Part shown: positions 1 through 8,760 of the stretch, piece after piece
How the letters are laid out: every line of letters begins with the position of its first letter
Position numbering within the stretch: the first letter of the stretch is position 1
DNA from: Lysinibacillus sp. PLM2
GTDB lineage: Bacteria > Bacillota > Bacilli > Bacillales_A > Planococcaceae
DNA: 64,000 nt
Assembly: GCA_023168345.1 (NCBI GenBank)
Contig: AP025689.1
Span: 680,001 to 744,000 of the forward strand
Direction: 5' to 3'
Notes under the pieces: model-generated
What the model was told of the DNA's origin: nothing
Database searches by the model: none
Seen by the model: the letters and a program-made list of their open reading frames with translations, nothing else
Program-made: the position numbers and the translations under genes

Positions 1-1
1 T

Positions 2-742
2 GTTAGCTATGGACACTTTGATATGGAAAGAATTTTGCGTGTGATGCGTCCACGCAAAGGACGAGTCGTCATTAAATCAAGCGGAATGCATGCTGTTGAA
101 GATTATATAATGTCTCGTTATCAAATGTATTTACAAGTCTACTTTCATCCTGTTTCACGCAGTGCGGAAGTATTGTTAAATAATATTTTAAAAAGAGCAA
201 AGCAATTGAATAAAGAAGGATATTCATTCAAACATGAGCCCATTCATTTTAAATCCTTCTTTGAAAAGAATATTACATTAGAAGAATACCTTTCTTTAGA
301 TGAATATATTTTATTAACCTATTTCCAATACTGGATGAATGAAGAGGACTTGATTTTAAGTGATTTATGTAAGAGATTTGTGAATCGTAAGCTTTTTGGG
401 TATACAAGCATGAATCCTGAAGAAGAGCCTGAAAGATATGAAGAGTTAAAGACATTACTAGTTCGAAGTGGCATCGATATCGAATATTATTTATATCATG
501 ATTGCACATCAGATTTACCATATGATTTTTATCGTCCAGGGAAGGAAAGTCCAAGGATTCCTATTTTCTTAGAAAAGCCTAACGGTGAAATACGAGAGCT
601 CTCTAAAGAATCTTTTTTAGTGGATGCCATTGCAGGTAGGATTAAAACGGACCATAAAGTGTATTATCCGAAAGAAATATTAGAAGATAAAAATATTAGT
701 GTCGTTTTAAAAGAAAGATTGCAAAAGGTGTTAAGAGACTAG
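2..742 (+). CDS. ywfO: YwfO-type HD-domain phosphohydrolase, C-terminal part
   Basis: The frame is open from the left edge of the window, so the N-terminal HD domain and start codon lie outside. The visible part begins near the motif GHFDMERILRVMRP and continues with GMHAVEDYIMSRYQMY, a signature I recognise from B. subtilis YwfO and related HD-superfamily (dGTPase-like) metal-dependent phosphohydrolases. The family hydrolyses nucleotides, but which substrate this member uses cannot be read here. About 246 residues are present. Its position next to ywhB, ywhD and pbpG matches B. subtilis order. No clear terminator follows. Confidence 0.85.
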   Translation, partial: VSYGHFDMERILRVMRPRKGRVVIKSSGMHAVEDYIMSRYQMYLQVYFHPVSRSAEVLLNNILKRAKQLNKEGYSFKHEPIHFKSFFEKNITLEEYLSLDEYILLTYFQYWMNEEDLILSDLCKRFVNRKLFGYTSMNPEEEPERYEELKTLLVRSGIDIEYYLYHDCTSDLPYDFYRPGKESPRIPIFLEKPNGEIRELSKESFLVDAIAGRIKTDHKVYYPKEILEDKNISVVLKERLQKVLRD

Positions 743-766
743 TATTAGGGGAGGGCATGCGAGAGA

Positions 767-884
767 TGGAGCTGTCCTAAAGAAGCAATTGAATTAGACG
801 CTCGTTATGGTGACATCGCATCTAAAAAGGCGGGCATATCCTAAAAGAGTGGTGTACTTTTCACTTTTGGACATGCCCCATTTG
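767..884. repeat. possible small MITE-like element
   Basis: The short gap after ywfO has related, roughly inverted ends: GAGCTGTCCTAAAG near 769 and CTTTTGGACATGCCCC near 869-884. These loosely resemble IS1182/IS5-type termini. An internal near-copy (GGGCATATCCTAAAAG, 834-849) can pair with the right end to make a hairpin, so the stretch may simply be a terminator for the convergent genes. No coding capacity is seen. Confidence 0.25.
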
Positions 885-890
885 CTATAA

Positions 891-1079
891 CTAATTTTTA
901 TCGATTGCTCTTACGCCACCAGAAGCATAATGATTTTTAGACATTTCCTCAATTACGATTGTAACAGCTTCTCGTTTTGCATTTACTGTCTCAACAACGG
1001 CTTCAGTCACTTTTTCAACTAAAGCTTTCTTTTGCTCATCTGTACGACCTTCGAGCAATTTTACTGTAACGATTGGCAT
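891..1079 (-). CDS. ywhB: 4-oxalocrotonate tautomerase family protein
   Basis: A 62-residue protein, exactly the family length. After the initiator Met comes the catalytic Pro (MPIVTVKLLEGRT), which becomes the N-terminal base once Met is removed. An Arg-rich centre (NAKREAVTIVIEEM) is also typical. The family interconverts 2-hydroxymuconate and its keto form as a hexamer of small subunits; the physiological substrate in Bacillales is not settled. An AAGGAGGATGG ribosome binding site precedes the ATG. A longer upstream reading frame is open but overlaps ywhD and has no ribosome binding site, so the short start is preferred. It is divergent from ywhD. Confidence 0.88.
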   Translation of the reverse strand: MPIVTVKLLEGRTDEQKKALVEKVTEAVVETVNAKREAVTIVIEEMSKNHYASGGVRAIDKN

Positions 1080-1149
1080 TTTTCCATCCTCCTTAGTGGA
1101 TATATTGTAACTATATTCTTTATAATAGGCATATATGGAGGGATTTACA

Positions 1150-1668
1150 ATGGCGAGTGAAGAAAAACCAAAACAAAAAATAGGATTTACTATAATTAAA
1201 AACGACCCTACTGATGGACATAAAGGATTTGGGATTGGTTCTTTATCCTTAGAAAATGTAACACCGGTTTTTATCGATATTGAAGAAAAACGAGGATTTA
1301 TTGATATCGGTGCTATGCATGCGAAAAGCGAAGTGGAAAGACGAGTTAAATTCACGACAAATCGTGAAGATTCAGAAGGTGGGAAACCTTATTGGCTCGT
1401 TTGGGTTACGATTGATTTTAAAGAAGAGGGACCTTATTATGCTGGGGTGACTGCTTGTGAAATGGTCGTAAATAAAGAAAAGCGCCGCGGCTATAAAATA
1501 CTAGCAGATCATGTCAATAAAATGGATAAATCCATGAAACGTAAAATCATGGTGGATTTTATGGATGACTCCTCAAAACAAGTACTAGCAGAATTTTTAA
1601 AATCCCATAATCAAGAAATGTGGGATCGAAGTGAGCAACAATTAAAGGATGACTTAGCTGTACAGTAA
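1150..1668 (+). CDS. ywhD: YwhD family protein of unknown function
   Basis: A 172-residue soluble protein beginning MASEEKPKQKIGFTIIKNDP. It matches the Bacillales-specific YwhD family as I remember it (…HKGFGIGSLSLENVTPVFID…), which has no established activity. An in-frame ATG at 1135 would overlap the GGAGGG ribosome binding site at 1137-1142; that site lies 7 nt before the ATG at 1150, so 1150 is chosen. Its place between ywhB and a pbpG-type gene is the B. subtilis arrangement. No signal peptide or membrane segment is seen. Confidence 0.82.
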   Translation: MASEEKPKQKIGFTIIKNDPTDGHKGFGIGSLSLENVTPVFIDIEEKRGFIDIGAMHAKSEVERRVKFTTNREDSEGGKPYWLVWVTIDFKEEGPYYAGVTACEMVVNKEKRRGYKILADHVNKMDKSMKRKIMVDFMDDSSKQVLAEFLKSHNQEMWDRSEQQLKDDLAVQ

Positions 1669-1937
1669 ATAATTATTTCAAAATAACTCATCTTTTCCTG
1701 AAAAATAAGTTTGTCAAGAATAGTGAGTTAATAAAGAGAGAAAAATTGAACAATCTGTGACAGTTATTTTTCAAGTTCATTCCTTTATTGAAAGTGAGTT
1801 TGAAAAAAAGTACACTAATTTTATAGCTCAAATAGTAGCTAGGACACCTTGGCGAAACGAAAGCGATGAGAGTTATGCGGCATTTGAAACCTTTCCCAAG
1901 CTAAATGCCCCATGATTCCCATGCTTTCTAACGCCAT
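1669..1937. other. gene-free stretch between ywhD and the pbpG terminator
   Basis: AT-rich for the first 170 bases. At 1848-1920 there is a slightly more GC-rich segment (GGCGAAACGAAAGCGATGAGAG) that faintly recalls the structured elements at 32.4 and 47.1 kb, but the similarity is too weak to call. No credible gene is seen. Confidence 0.4.
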
Positions 1938-1992
1938 AAAAAAGCTCTCTCTTGTTTACGGAAATAATTCCGAATAAGAGAGAGCTTTTTTC
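1938..1992. terminator. bidirectional intrinsic terminator, ywhD / pbpG
   Basis: A perfect inverted repeat, AAGCTCTCTCTT … AAGAGAGAGCTT, is flanked by A6 on the left and T6 on the right, so it can terminate transcription in both directions between these convergent genes. Confidence 0.88.
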
Positions 1993-2002
1993 ATGGATTT
2001 TG

Positions 2003-4057
2003 TTAAAATGTAAAAACGTCAGAGAATGCTTCAAATTGGAATAGATTGAAGAAATCTCCCCATTCATTATCATCAAAGATTGTACATTCTTCAGTTGGAA
2101 TATCTTCTTCCTTCATATAAACAAGACGTTGCTTAGGACAAGCATCCGTGGCAAGCTTACCGGTTTCAATATCAACAACGACCCCTTCAATACCAGAAGG
2201 AACTTCAAAGACTTCGTTTTCCTTATCCTTATTAATTGTTTCCATGAAATCAATCCATACTTGTTTGGATGCCGCCATATCCGCTTGGACAGATAATGTT
2301 TTTCCTTGGTCGTAACCGTTCCACACACCAGCAGTAACACTTGGTGTAAATCCGATTATCCATTGGTCACTAAGTGTTGTTCCAGATTTAGCTGCATACG
2401 TATGTGTCATACGAGATCTTAAAGAAACACCCGTTGCAGGGGAATAATCACTAAAGACAGGATCAAATATACCTGTCATTAACTGAGTTAATATAAATGC
2501 ATCCTGTTCTGTAATGACTTGTTCGTCTTCAGCCGACTCACTTTCTTCGTATACAATTTCTCCTTCAGCATTTTGAATGGAAAGAATAGTGGTTGGCTCA
2601 TGTTTTTTTCCATATGCCGCAATGGTGTTGTAGGCGCTAGTTAAGTCATATAAAGATGATTCGATTGTTCCTAAAGCAACTGAAGGATTATCCTCGTCGG
2701 TATAATTTAACTCAAAACGCTTCAACATATCGCGGAATTTATCGTACCCAATTTCTTGTAACGTTTTTACTGCGTAAATATTATCTGAAATCGCTAACGC
2801 TTGTGCCAGGGACATCTCACTGTCTGCATATTGTCCATTTACATTTTGTGGTTTGTAAGTAGCTCGTCCATTATCATAGGTGAAAATTGTTTCACCAACC
2901 TCTAAATAAGTTAAAGGAGAAAATCCATTTTCCAATGCAGCTGCATATAAAATAGGTTTTATAGATGAGCCAGGTTGACGAACAGCCTGAGTAACACGGT
3001 TAAATGAACTTTCATGATAATCACGGCCACCCACTAATGCAGTAACGTGTCCAGTGTCCACATCCATACTAACAAATCCGACTTGCAGTTCACTATCGGG
3101 CATATTATTGGCTACAGCTTCTTCTGCCGCTTTTTGATGGGATTGATTTAACGTCGTTTTAATCGTCCATCCACCTTCACGAATATTTAACCCTTTCTCT
3201 GCAAGAACTTCTGATGCTTCTTGCCATACGGTATCTAAGAAATAAGGGGCAATCGTTTGAGATGCAATCCATTCATCATTTTTTAATACAATTTGTTGAG
3301 AAAGTGCACGTTCTTTTTCTGTTGCGCTAATTAATTTTTGATCTTCCATTAGACTTAAAATTAACTTTTGACGATTTGATGCTTTCTCAAAATCGTTAAT
3401 CGGTGAATAAATACTAGGACCTTTTGGAATTCCAGCAAGCATAGCAGCTTCAGCTAATGTCAATTCACTAGCAGATTTACTGAAATAATATTGGCTTGCT
3501 GCTTCTACGCCATACATGCCATGTCCATAGTTCACAGTGTTTAGGTATCCTTCTAAAATTTCATCCTTTGAATAAAAGACTTCTAGTCTGTATGCATAAA
3601 GTGCTTCATTGATTTTTCTCGTCCATGTTTTGTCTAATGTAAGGTAAAGGTTACGAGCTAGCTGTTGCGTTATTGTACTAGCACCTTCAGCCATACTTTG
3701 TGTTTTTAAATCCGTAATAATGGCACTAACAATACGAGAGTAATCAAATCCGTTATGTGTATAAAATTCTTTATCTTCCACTGCGATGGTTGCATCAAGT
3801 AAATAAGGTGAAATGTCCTCAAGTTCAACCCAGTAACGACGTTCTTCTGTATAATAATCCCCGATTTTATTGCCATTACTATCTAAAAAGACGGATGCTT
3901 TCGGTATAGTAAGAGGTGGAGCCCCTGCAATTTGAGCGTATATTCGCAATGACAACAGCCCGAAAGCTATTGCACAAATAAATCCGACAAGTGATAGTAC
4001 AGTAATTTTCAACCACTTATGTCGTCTTTTTTTACGAAAGTAGCTACGTCTTTTCAA
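2003..4057 (-). CDS. pbpG: class A penicillin-binding protein (PBP2d/PBP1A-like)
   Basis: A 684-residue bifunctional peptidoglycan synthase. A short cationic cytoplasmic tail and a membrane anchor (about residues 17-42) precede the GT51 glycosyltransferase domain, with catalytic Glu94 in AVEDKEFYTHNGFD and the motif GASTITQQLARN. The transpeptidase domain has S364-S-I-K367, S424-D-N and K557-S-G. It polymerises and cross-links lipid II outside the membrane. Position next to ywhD and speB corresponds to B. subtilis pbpG (ywhE), which is made in the forespore for spore wall synthesis; a sporulation role is inferred from that. Translation starts at TTG with a GGGGTG site upstream. No convincing sigma-F or sigma-G promoter was found. 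Confidence 0.88.
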   Translation of the reverse strand: MKRRSYFRKKRRHKWLKITVLSLVGFICAIAFGLLSLRIYAQIAGAPPLTIPKASVFLDSNGNKIGDYYTEERRYWVELEDISPYLLDATIAVEDKEFYTHNGFDYSRIVSAIITDLKTQSMAEGASTITQQLARNLYLTLDKTWTRKINEALYAYRLEVFYSKDEILEGYLNTVNYGHGMYGVEAASQYYFSKSASELTLAEAAMLAGIPKGPSIYSPINDFEKASNRQKLILSLMEDQKLISATEKERALSQQIVLKNDEWIASQTIAPYFLDTVWQEASEVLAEKGLNIREGGWTIKTTLNQSHQKAAEEAVANNMPDSELQVGFVSMDVDTGHVTALVGGRDYHESSFNRVTQAVRQPGSSIKPILYAAALENGFSPLTYLEVGETIFTYDNGRATYKPQNVNGQYADSEMSLAQALAISDNIYAVKTLQEIGYDKFRDMLKRFELNYTDEDNPSVALGTIESSLYDLTSAYNTIAAYGKKHEPTTILSIQNAEGEIVYEESESAEDEQVITEQDAFILTQLMTGIFDPVFSDYSPATGVSLRSRMTHTYAAKSGTTLSDQWIIGFTPSVTAGVWNGYDQGKTLSVQADMAASKQVWIDFMETINKDKENEVFEVPSGIEGVVVDIETGKLATDACPKQRLVYMKEEDIPTEECTIFDDNEWGDFFNLFQFEAFSDVFTF

Positions 4058-4499
4058 CCTTATTCACCCCAATCTCTCCAATTAACGATAGTATAGACCT
4101 TTCACTTATCGTTTAATCGAATGTAAACTTAAAAAAACTGTTGCACTTTGTCTAAAAAGCACTATACTTTTTTGCGGAACGAAAATTATTCCTTTCACAA
4201 TATCCCACAGAAAAAACATCCTTTTATCGCAGATTTAAGATAAAAAGTTGTAATTTCTTGCTAAATTGTATATAAAAATATACGAAAAAACATGAAGAAA
4301 GTTTCATTTTTGTGGTATTCGTAATTTTCTGGCTATTGGTAGGATGCAATTTAAGTGGTATATAAGGAGTGTAGGTTTTATGTGCAAGTTGGGCTAAAAT
4401 TTATACGGATGCATAAAAAAAGGCTCATTTAATGTATTATAAACGCTCTAGGATAAGGGAAAGTAAATTTGAAAAATAATATTAGTAGGTGATTGTGAT
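4058..4499. other. divergent intergenic region, pbpG / speB
   Basis: A 442-nt AT-rich region that must hold promoters for both genes. B. subtilis has speE just before speB; here there is no speE. A five-codon frame (ATG TGC AAG TTG GGC TAA) at 4380-4397 is preceded by an AAGGAGTG-like site and could be a leader peptide or a relic, but nothing more supports it. Confidence 0.4.
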
Positions 4500-5372
4500 A
4501 TGAGATTTGATGAAACATATTCAGGCAATGTTTTTATTAAAAGTCATCCAAATTATGAGGAATCGAAAGTAGTACTTTATGGAATGCCAATGGATTGGAC
4601 AGTTAGCTATCGTCCGGGTTCACGTTTTGGTCCAGCACGAATTCGCGAAGTTTCAATTGGTTTAGAAGAGTATAGTCCGTATTTAGATCGTGAATTAGAT
4701 GATGTAAAATTTTTTGATGCCGGTGACATTCCATTGCCATTCGGTAATGCACAAAAATCTTTAGATTTAATCGAGGACTTTGTGAAAAAAGTCTTAGCTG
4801 ATGGAAAAATTCCTGCTGGTATGGGTGGGGAGCATTTAGTTTCTTGGCCAGTTATGAAGGCAGTTTATGAAAAGTATAATGATTTAGCGATTATTCATTT
4901 TGATGCGCATACAGATTTACGTACTGAATATGAAGGAGAACCATTATCCCATTCAACACCAATTCGTAAAATTGCTGAGCACATCGGTCCGAAAAATGTT
5001 TATTCCTTTGGGATTCGTTCAGGTATGAAAGAAGAATTTGATTGGGCCCGTGAAAATGGTATGCACATTTCAAAATTTGAAGTGCTAGAGCCTTTAAAAG
5101 AAGTGCTTCCAAGTTTAGCAGGACGTAATGTATATGTGACAATCGATATTGATGTATTAGATCCTGCACATGCTCCTGGCACAGGAACGGTTGATGCAGG
5201 TGGGATTACTTCAAAAGAATTATTAGCATCCATTCATGCAATTGCAGGAAGTGAAGTAAATGTAGTTGGTTTTGACTTGGTGGAGGTTGCTCCAATTTAC
5301 GATCATTCTGAAATGACGGCTAACATCGCAAGCAAATTCATTCGTGAAATGATACTCGGTTGGGTGAAATAA
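4500..5372 (+). CDS. speB: agmatinase
   Basis: A 290-residue ureohydrolase that converts agmatine to putrescine and urea with a binuclear Mn centre. Metal ligands are visible: H112 (GGEH), D135/H137/D139 (FDAHTD) and D216/D218 (TIDIDVLDPAHAPGTGT). Length and motifs fit the agmatinase branch rather than arginase. It is the single enzyme completing the arginine-decarboxylase route to putrescine; the usual partner speE (spermidine synthase) is absent upstream. AGGTGAT precedes the ATG at normal distance. A terminator follows at once, so it is likely monocistronic. Confidence 0.93.
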   Translation: MRFDETYSGNVFIKSHPNYEESKVVLYGMPMDWTVSYRPGSRFGPARIREVSIGLEEYSPYLDRELDDVKFFDAGDIPLPFGNAQKSLDLIEDFVKKVLADGKIPAGMGGEHLVSWPVMKAVYEKYNDLAIIHFDAHTDLRTEYEGEPLSHSTPIRKIAEHIGPKNVYSFGIRSGMKEEFDWARENGMHISKFEVLEPLKEVLPSLAGRNVYVTIDIDVLDPAHAPGTGTVDAGGITSKELLASIHAIAGSEVNVVGFDLVEVAPIYDHSEMTANIASKFIREMILGWVK

Positions 5373-5385
5373 AAAAATTAAGCAG

Positions 5386-5418
5386 CATGGGGAAAATGAA
5401 TTTTCTCCATGTTTTTTT
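5386..5418 (+). terminator. intrinsic terminator of speB
   Basis: An 11-bp stem CATGGGGAAAA / TTTTCTCCATG (one G-U pair), a 3- to 4-nt loop and T7. The first phased repeat array starts about 20 nt downstream. Confidence 0.88.
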
Positions 5419-5439
5419 AATTTGTAGATGAAGAAGGGG

Positions 5440-5775
5440 GTTTTGTGAAAAGGGGTGATTGTGAAAAGAGGGTGATACGGACACAAAAGAGGGTGATATA
5501 GACACAAAATAGATCGATTCAGACAAAAAACAGGGCGATAAAAAAGAGTGGGAAAATTGACAGGGCGATATGGACACAAAAGAGGGCGATATAGACACAA
5601 AATAGATCGATTCAGACACAAAACAGGGCGATAAAAAAGAGTGGGAAAATTGACAGGGCGATATGGACAGAAAACAGGGCGATATAGACATAAAACAGAT
5701 CGGTTCAGACACAAAACAGGGCGATAAAAATTCAAACACAAATCTAGCAATAAAAATTCAAACACAAAATCGATC
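5440..5775. repeat. phased 21-bp tandem array 1 (GACACAAAA type)
   Basis: Direct reading shows 21-bp units of the form ATAGACACAAAAnAG followed by RGCGAT, repeated about 13 times. A higher-order unit of three 21-bp units plus one 30-bp unit (containing AAAAAAGAGTGGGAAAATTG) gives a 93-bp period seen about 2.5 times from roughly 5485. The right edge decays into AAAAATTCAAACACAAA units. Long open frames on the minus strand here are low-complexity artefacts. The array lies between the speB terminator and the ywiB promoter. Function unknown. Confidence 0.85.
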
Positions 5776-5834
5776 AATACTTTCACAAATTTTTAAGATC
5801 CTTCTATTAGAACCCCAAACTTTATAGTTCCGTC

Positions 5835-5864
5835 TTGATTAATCTCCATCTTTCATCCTATAAT
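5835..5864 (+). promoter_or_regulatory. sigma-A promoter of ywiB-argS
   Basis: A TTGATT -35 box (5835-5840), an 18-nt spacer and a perfect TATAAT -10 box (5859-5864), about 27 nt before the ywiB start. Confidence 0.7.
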
Positions 5865-5890
5865 AAATAGGTTATAAAAGGAAAAGGGAA

Positions 5891-6349
5891 GTGACCGCAA
5901 ACATGACGACGTTAGATATTGAAAAAAACGTGAAGATTAAATTAAATTCAACGATTCGCCCAACAGAAGGTGATCATGAATCTTATGAATTGTGGTTACA
6001 GGGATCCTTTATTCGAAAATCAAACAAAATGTATTTACGATACGAAGAAGTGTTAGATGGGAAGACGATTCGAACAACTGTAAAAATGAATGACCACAAC
6101 GCACTTATATTACGCAGTGGAGGCGTTAAAATGAGGCTACCATTTAATTTGCAAGAAAAACAAAATGGTCATTACGATACAGAATACGGAACTTTACCAT
6201 TACTAACAAAGACGCATCGATTAACTCATGTACATAATGATAATAATTCAATAGAAGGTAATTTTAACGTTCAATATGATTTGATCATTGGTGGACAATC
6301 CGTAGGGGAATATCAATTGGAAATACAATATTCGGAGGGTAAAGCATGA
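5891..6349 (+). CDS. ywiB: YwiB family (DUF1934) beta-barrel protein
   Basis: A 152-residue protein of the small calycin-like YwiB family, recognised from its place directly before argS and from the motif [15 protein letters not shown]. No catalytic role is established. It overlaps argS by 4 nt (ATGA), so the two are probably translationally coupled and may share regulation. The start is uncertain: GTG at 5891 has an AAAAGG site 9 nt upstream, while ATG at 5903 (MTTLDIEKN) has only a distant AAGGGAA. Confidence 0.75.
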   Translation: MTANMTTLDIEKNVKIKLNSTIRPTEGDHESYELWLQGSFIRKSNKMYLRYEEVLDGKTIRTTVKMNDHNALILRSGGVKMRLPFNLQEKQNGHYDTEYGTLPLLTKTHRLTHVHNDNNSIEGNFNVQYDLIIGGQSVGEYQLEIQYSEGKA

Positions 6350-8013
6350 ATGCAGTAGAACAATTACAACAATCGATAAAAGACGCTTTAGCACAAGCTG
6401 TGACAAAAGCGGGATTAGTCGAATCAGCTACAGAATTAAACATACATTTAGAAACACCAAAAGATAAAGAAAATGGTGACTTTGCAACGAACCTTGCGAT
6501 GCAATTAACGAAAATCGCGAAAAAGCCACCTCGCGCCATTGCAGAAAGTATTGTAGAAAACCTTGTAACTGAAGGTACAGATATCGAGAAAATCGATATT
6601 GCGGGCCCTGGTTTTATTAACATTACGGTTCGTAAAGACTTCCTTGCAGCTGTTGTAAAAGCTGTTAAAGAACAAGGTGAAAACTATGGTCGCTCTGCAA
6701 GTGGGAACGGCGAAAAAATTCAAGTGGAGTTCGTGTCAGCAAACCCAACTGGTGACTTACATTTAGGACATGCTCGTGGTGCTGCATTCGGAGATTCTTT
6801 ATGCAATGTGTTAGACTTTGCTGGTTATTCGGTTTCTCGAGAATATTATATTAACGATGCAGGAAATCAAATTAACAACCTAGCTTTTTCATTAGAAGCT
6901 CGTTATAAACAAGCATTAGGATTAGAAGCAGAAATGCCAGAGGACGGTTATCATGGGCAAGATATTATTGATATAGCTTCGAAACTTGCTGAGAAATACG
7001 GTAACTCAATTTTAGAAAAATCAGATGAAGAGCGCTTTAATTTCTTCCGTGAAAATGGTCTACAGCTTGAATTAGATAAATTAAAAAGAGATTTAGAAAA
7101 CTTCCGTGTACGTTTTGATGTTTGGTATTCAGAAACGTCATTATATAAAAACGGAAAAATCGAAGTCGCTTTAGATAAATTAAAAGCAAACGGTCATGTA
7201 TTTGAAGAACAAGGTGCCACTTGGTTCCGCTCTACAACATTTGGAGATGACAAGGACCGCGTACTAGTGAAATCTGATGGTTCATTCACATATTTAACAC
7301 CTGATATCGCATACCATGAAGATAAAATTCAACGTGGCTTTGATAAGCTAATCAATATTTGGGGAGCAGATCACCATGGATATATCCCACGTATGAAAGC
7401 AGCCATTCAAGCGCTTGGTTATGATCGTGATAAATTAGAAGTTGAAGTTATTCAAATGGTGCAACTGTATAAAAACGGCGAAAAATATAAAATGAGTAAA
7501 CGTACAGGTAATGCTGTAACGATGCGTGATTTAGTAGAAGAAGTAGGATTAGATGCAGTTCGTTACTACTTTGTAAAAACTGCTTGTGATTCTCATATGG
7601 ACTTCGACTTAGATTTAGCGGTTTCACAGTCAAATGAAAACCCAGTATACTATGCACAATATGCTCATGCACGTATTTGTTCAATTTTACGTTCTGCTGA
7701 GGAGCAAGGTTTTGCATCTTCACTAGAAAACCTAGATTTGTTAACTGCTGAAAAAGAAGAGGAAGTATTGAAAAAGGTTGGCTCATTCCCACAAATCGTG
7801 GCCGAAGCTGCTAAACATAGAACACCACACAGAATTGCGAACTTCATTCAAGAACTTGCAGCAAGCTTCCACAGCTTCTACAATGCAGAAAAAGTATTAA
7901 ACCCTGATAATAAAGAATTAACAGAAGCTCGCTTAGCGCTTATTAATGCTGTACGTATCACACTTGCAAATGCATTAAAATTAATCGGTGTTAGCGCACC
8001 AGAAAAAATGTAG
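6346..8013 (+). CDS. argS: arginyl-tRNA synthetase
   Basis: A 555-residue class I synthetase that charges tRNA-Arg in the cytoplasm. The N-terminal Add-1 domain (about 1-100) is followed by the Rossmann catalytic core with the HIGH-type motif [14 protein letters not shown] near residue 130-145 and the KMSKS-type motif KMSKRTG near residue 385, then a C-terminal DALR anticodon-binding domain. Length is normal. It overlaps ywiB by 4 nt and is followed by a strong terminator. Confidence 0.97.
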   Translation: MNAVEQLQQSIKDALAQAVTKAGLVESATELNIHLETPKDKENGDFATNLAMQLTKIAKKPPRAIAESIVENLVTEGTDIEKIDIAGPGFINITVRKDFLAAVVKAVKEQGENYGRSASGNGEKIQVEFVSANPTGDLHLGHARGAAFGDSLCNVLDFAGYSVSREYYINDAGNQINNLAFSLEARYKQALGLEAEMPEDGYHGQDIIDIASKLAEKYGNSILEKSDEERFNFFRENGLQLELDKLKRDLENFRVRFDVWYSETSLYKNGKIEVALDKLKANGHVFEEQGATWFRSTTFGDDKDRVLVKSDGSFTYLTPDIAYHEDKIQRGFDKLINIWGADHHGYIPRMKAAIQALGYDRDKLEVEVIQMVQLYKNGEKYKMSKRTGNAVTMRDLVEEVGLDAVRYYFVKTACDSHMDFDLDLAVSQSNENPVYYAQYAHARICSILRSAEEQGFASSLENLDLLTAEKEEEVLKKVGSFPQIVAEAAKHRTPHRIANFIQELAASFHSFYNAEKVLNPDNKELTEARLALINAVRITLANALKLIGVSAPEKM

Positions 8014-8020
8014 AACGTTT

Positions 8021-8049
8021 TAGTCCCCTTACATTAGGGGGCTTTTTTT
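8021..8049 (+). terminator. intrinsic terminator of argS
   Basis: AGTCCCC / GGGGGCT stem around a short loop, followed by T7. Confidence 0.88.
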
Positions 8050-8311
8050 ATGAAAAAATATATGAATTCATTAAACCTCTAGCATTCATAGGAAAATCGC
8101 GAGTATTTTGTATGGAACCACGAACATTTCGTGTAAAGATGCAAATTTATTATCTAAGCAGCAATCCTTAAAAAAGTGTTCGGATTATTCATCATATGCC
8201 CAATCCTCCTAATCATTTTGCCATTCCTTATCCTCAAGATTTTACGTTTATTTTTTATGTCATTATTTTCTGATATATAAACCATTTATTCTAGTAATGT
8301 CTAAAATCTTG
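8050..8311. other. gene-free stretch after argS
   Basis: About 260 nt of AT-rich sequence without a credible reading frame, ending at the promoter of the MerR operon. A small inverted repeat CACGAACATTTCGTG lies near 8118-8132; no function can be assigned. Confidence 0.4.
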
Positions 8312-8342
8312 TTGAAGTTTACGTTAACGTAAATGCTATACT
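8312..8342 (+). promoter_or_regulatory. MerR-type promoter with 16-bp palindromic operator
   Basis: TTGAAG (-35, 8312-8317) and TATACT (-10, 8337-8342) are separated by 19 nt, the overlong spacer typical of MerR-controlled promoters. The spacer begins with a perfect 16-bp palindrome, TTTACGTTAACGTAAA (8318-8333). From memory this resembles the LiuR/MerR operators of branched-chain acid degradation genes. The first gene of the operon encodes a MerR protein, so autoregulation is inferred. Confidence 0.8.
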
Positions 8343-8370
8343 ATTCCAAAGGAAAAGAGAGGTGAGAAGG

Positions 8371-8760
8371 ATGAAAACGATTCAGGAAGTCGCGAAGCTA
8401 TTCAATGTATCTACTAGAACTCTAAGGTATTACGAAGAAGTTGGACTGTTGACCCCAATTCGTTCTCATTCAAATCAAAGAACCTTTTCAAAAAAAGAAA
8501 TTGCAAAGTTGAAACTCATTTTTCGCGGCAAAAAATATGGCTTTTCACTTGATGAAATAAAGGAGATGGTGCTGCTATTTGATCTAGATCGAACAGGAAT
8601 CCAGCAGCTAGAGAGAACTGTTGAATACGGGGAACAAAAAATGAAAGAAATTGATGAAAAGATTGCAGAGCTAACTGTGATGAAAAAAGAGTTAATGGAA
8701 TTGCATAGGACCTTTACTGAAAAATTAGCAAAAATAAAAGGGAGAGATGTTGATGAATAG
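8371..8760 (+). CDS. MerR family regulator, LiuR-like
   Basis: A 129-residue activator/repressor. The N-terminal winged helix-turn-helix (TIQEVAKLFNVSTRTLRYYEEVGLLTP) is followed by the second wing and a long dimerisation coiled coil (about 75-120). No Cys-rich metal site is present, which argues against a metal sensor. The two adjoining genes encode acyl-CoA metabolism enzymes, so a LiuR-like role sensing acyl-CoA or acid availability is inferred. ATG at 8371 has GAGAGGTGA 7 nt upstream; a GTG at 8362 would lie inside that site. Overlaps the next gene by 8 nt. Confidence 0.82.
   Translation: MKTIQEVAKLFNVSTRTLRYYEEVGLLTPIRSHSNQRTFSKKEIAKLKLIFRGKKYGFSLDEIKEMVLLFDLDRTGIQQLERTVEYGEQKMKEIDEKIAELTVMKKELMELHRTFTEKLAKIKGRDVDE

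Noticed and set aside
891-1355. 154-residue extended version of the tautomerase
   Set aside because: The extension overlaps ywhD; the family is about 62 residues and needs Pro directly after the initiator Met.
5223-5786. Minus-strand Cys/Pro-rich frames over the speB-ywiB gap
   Set aside because: Produced by the 21-bp DNA repeat; no start signals, and one overlaps the end of speB.
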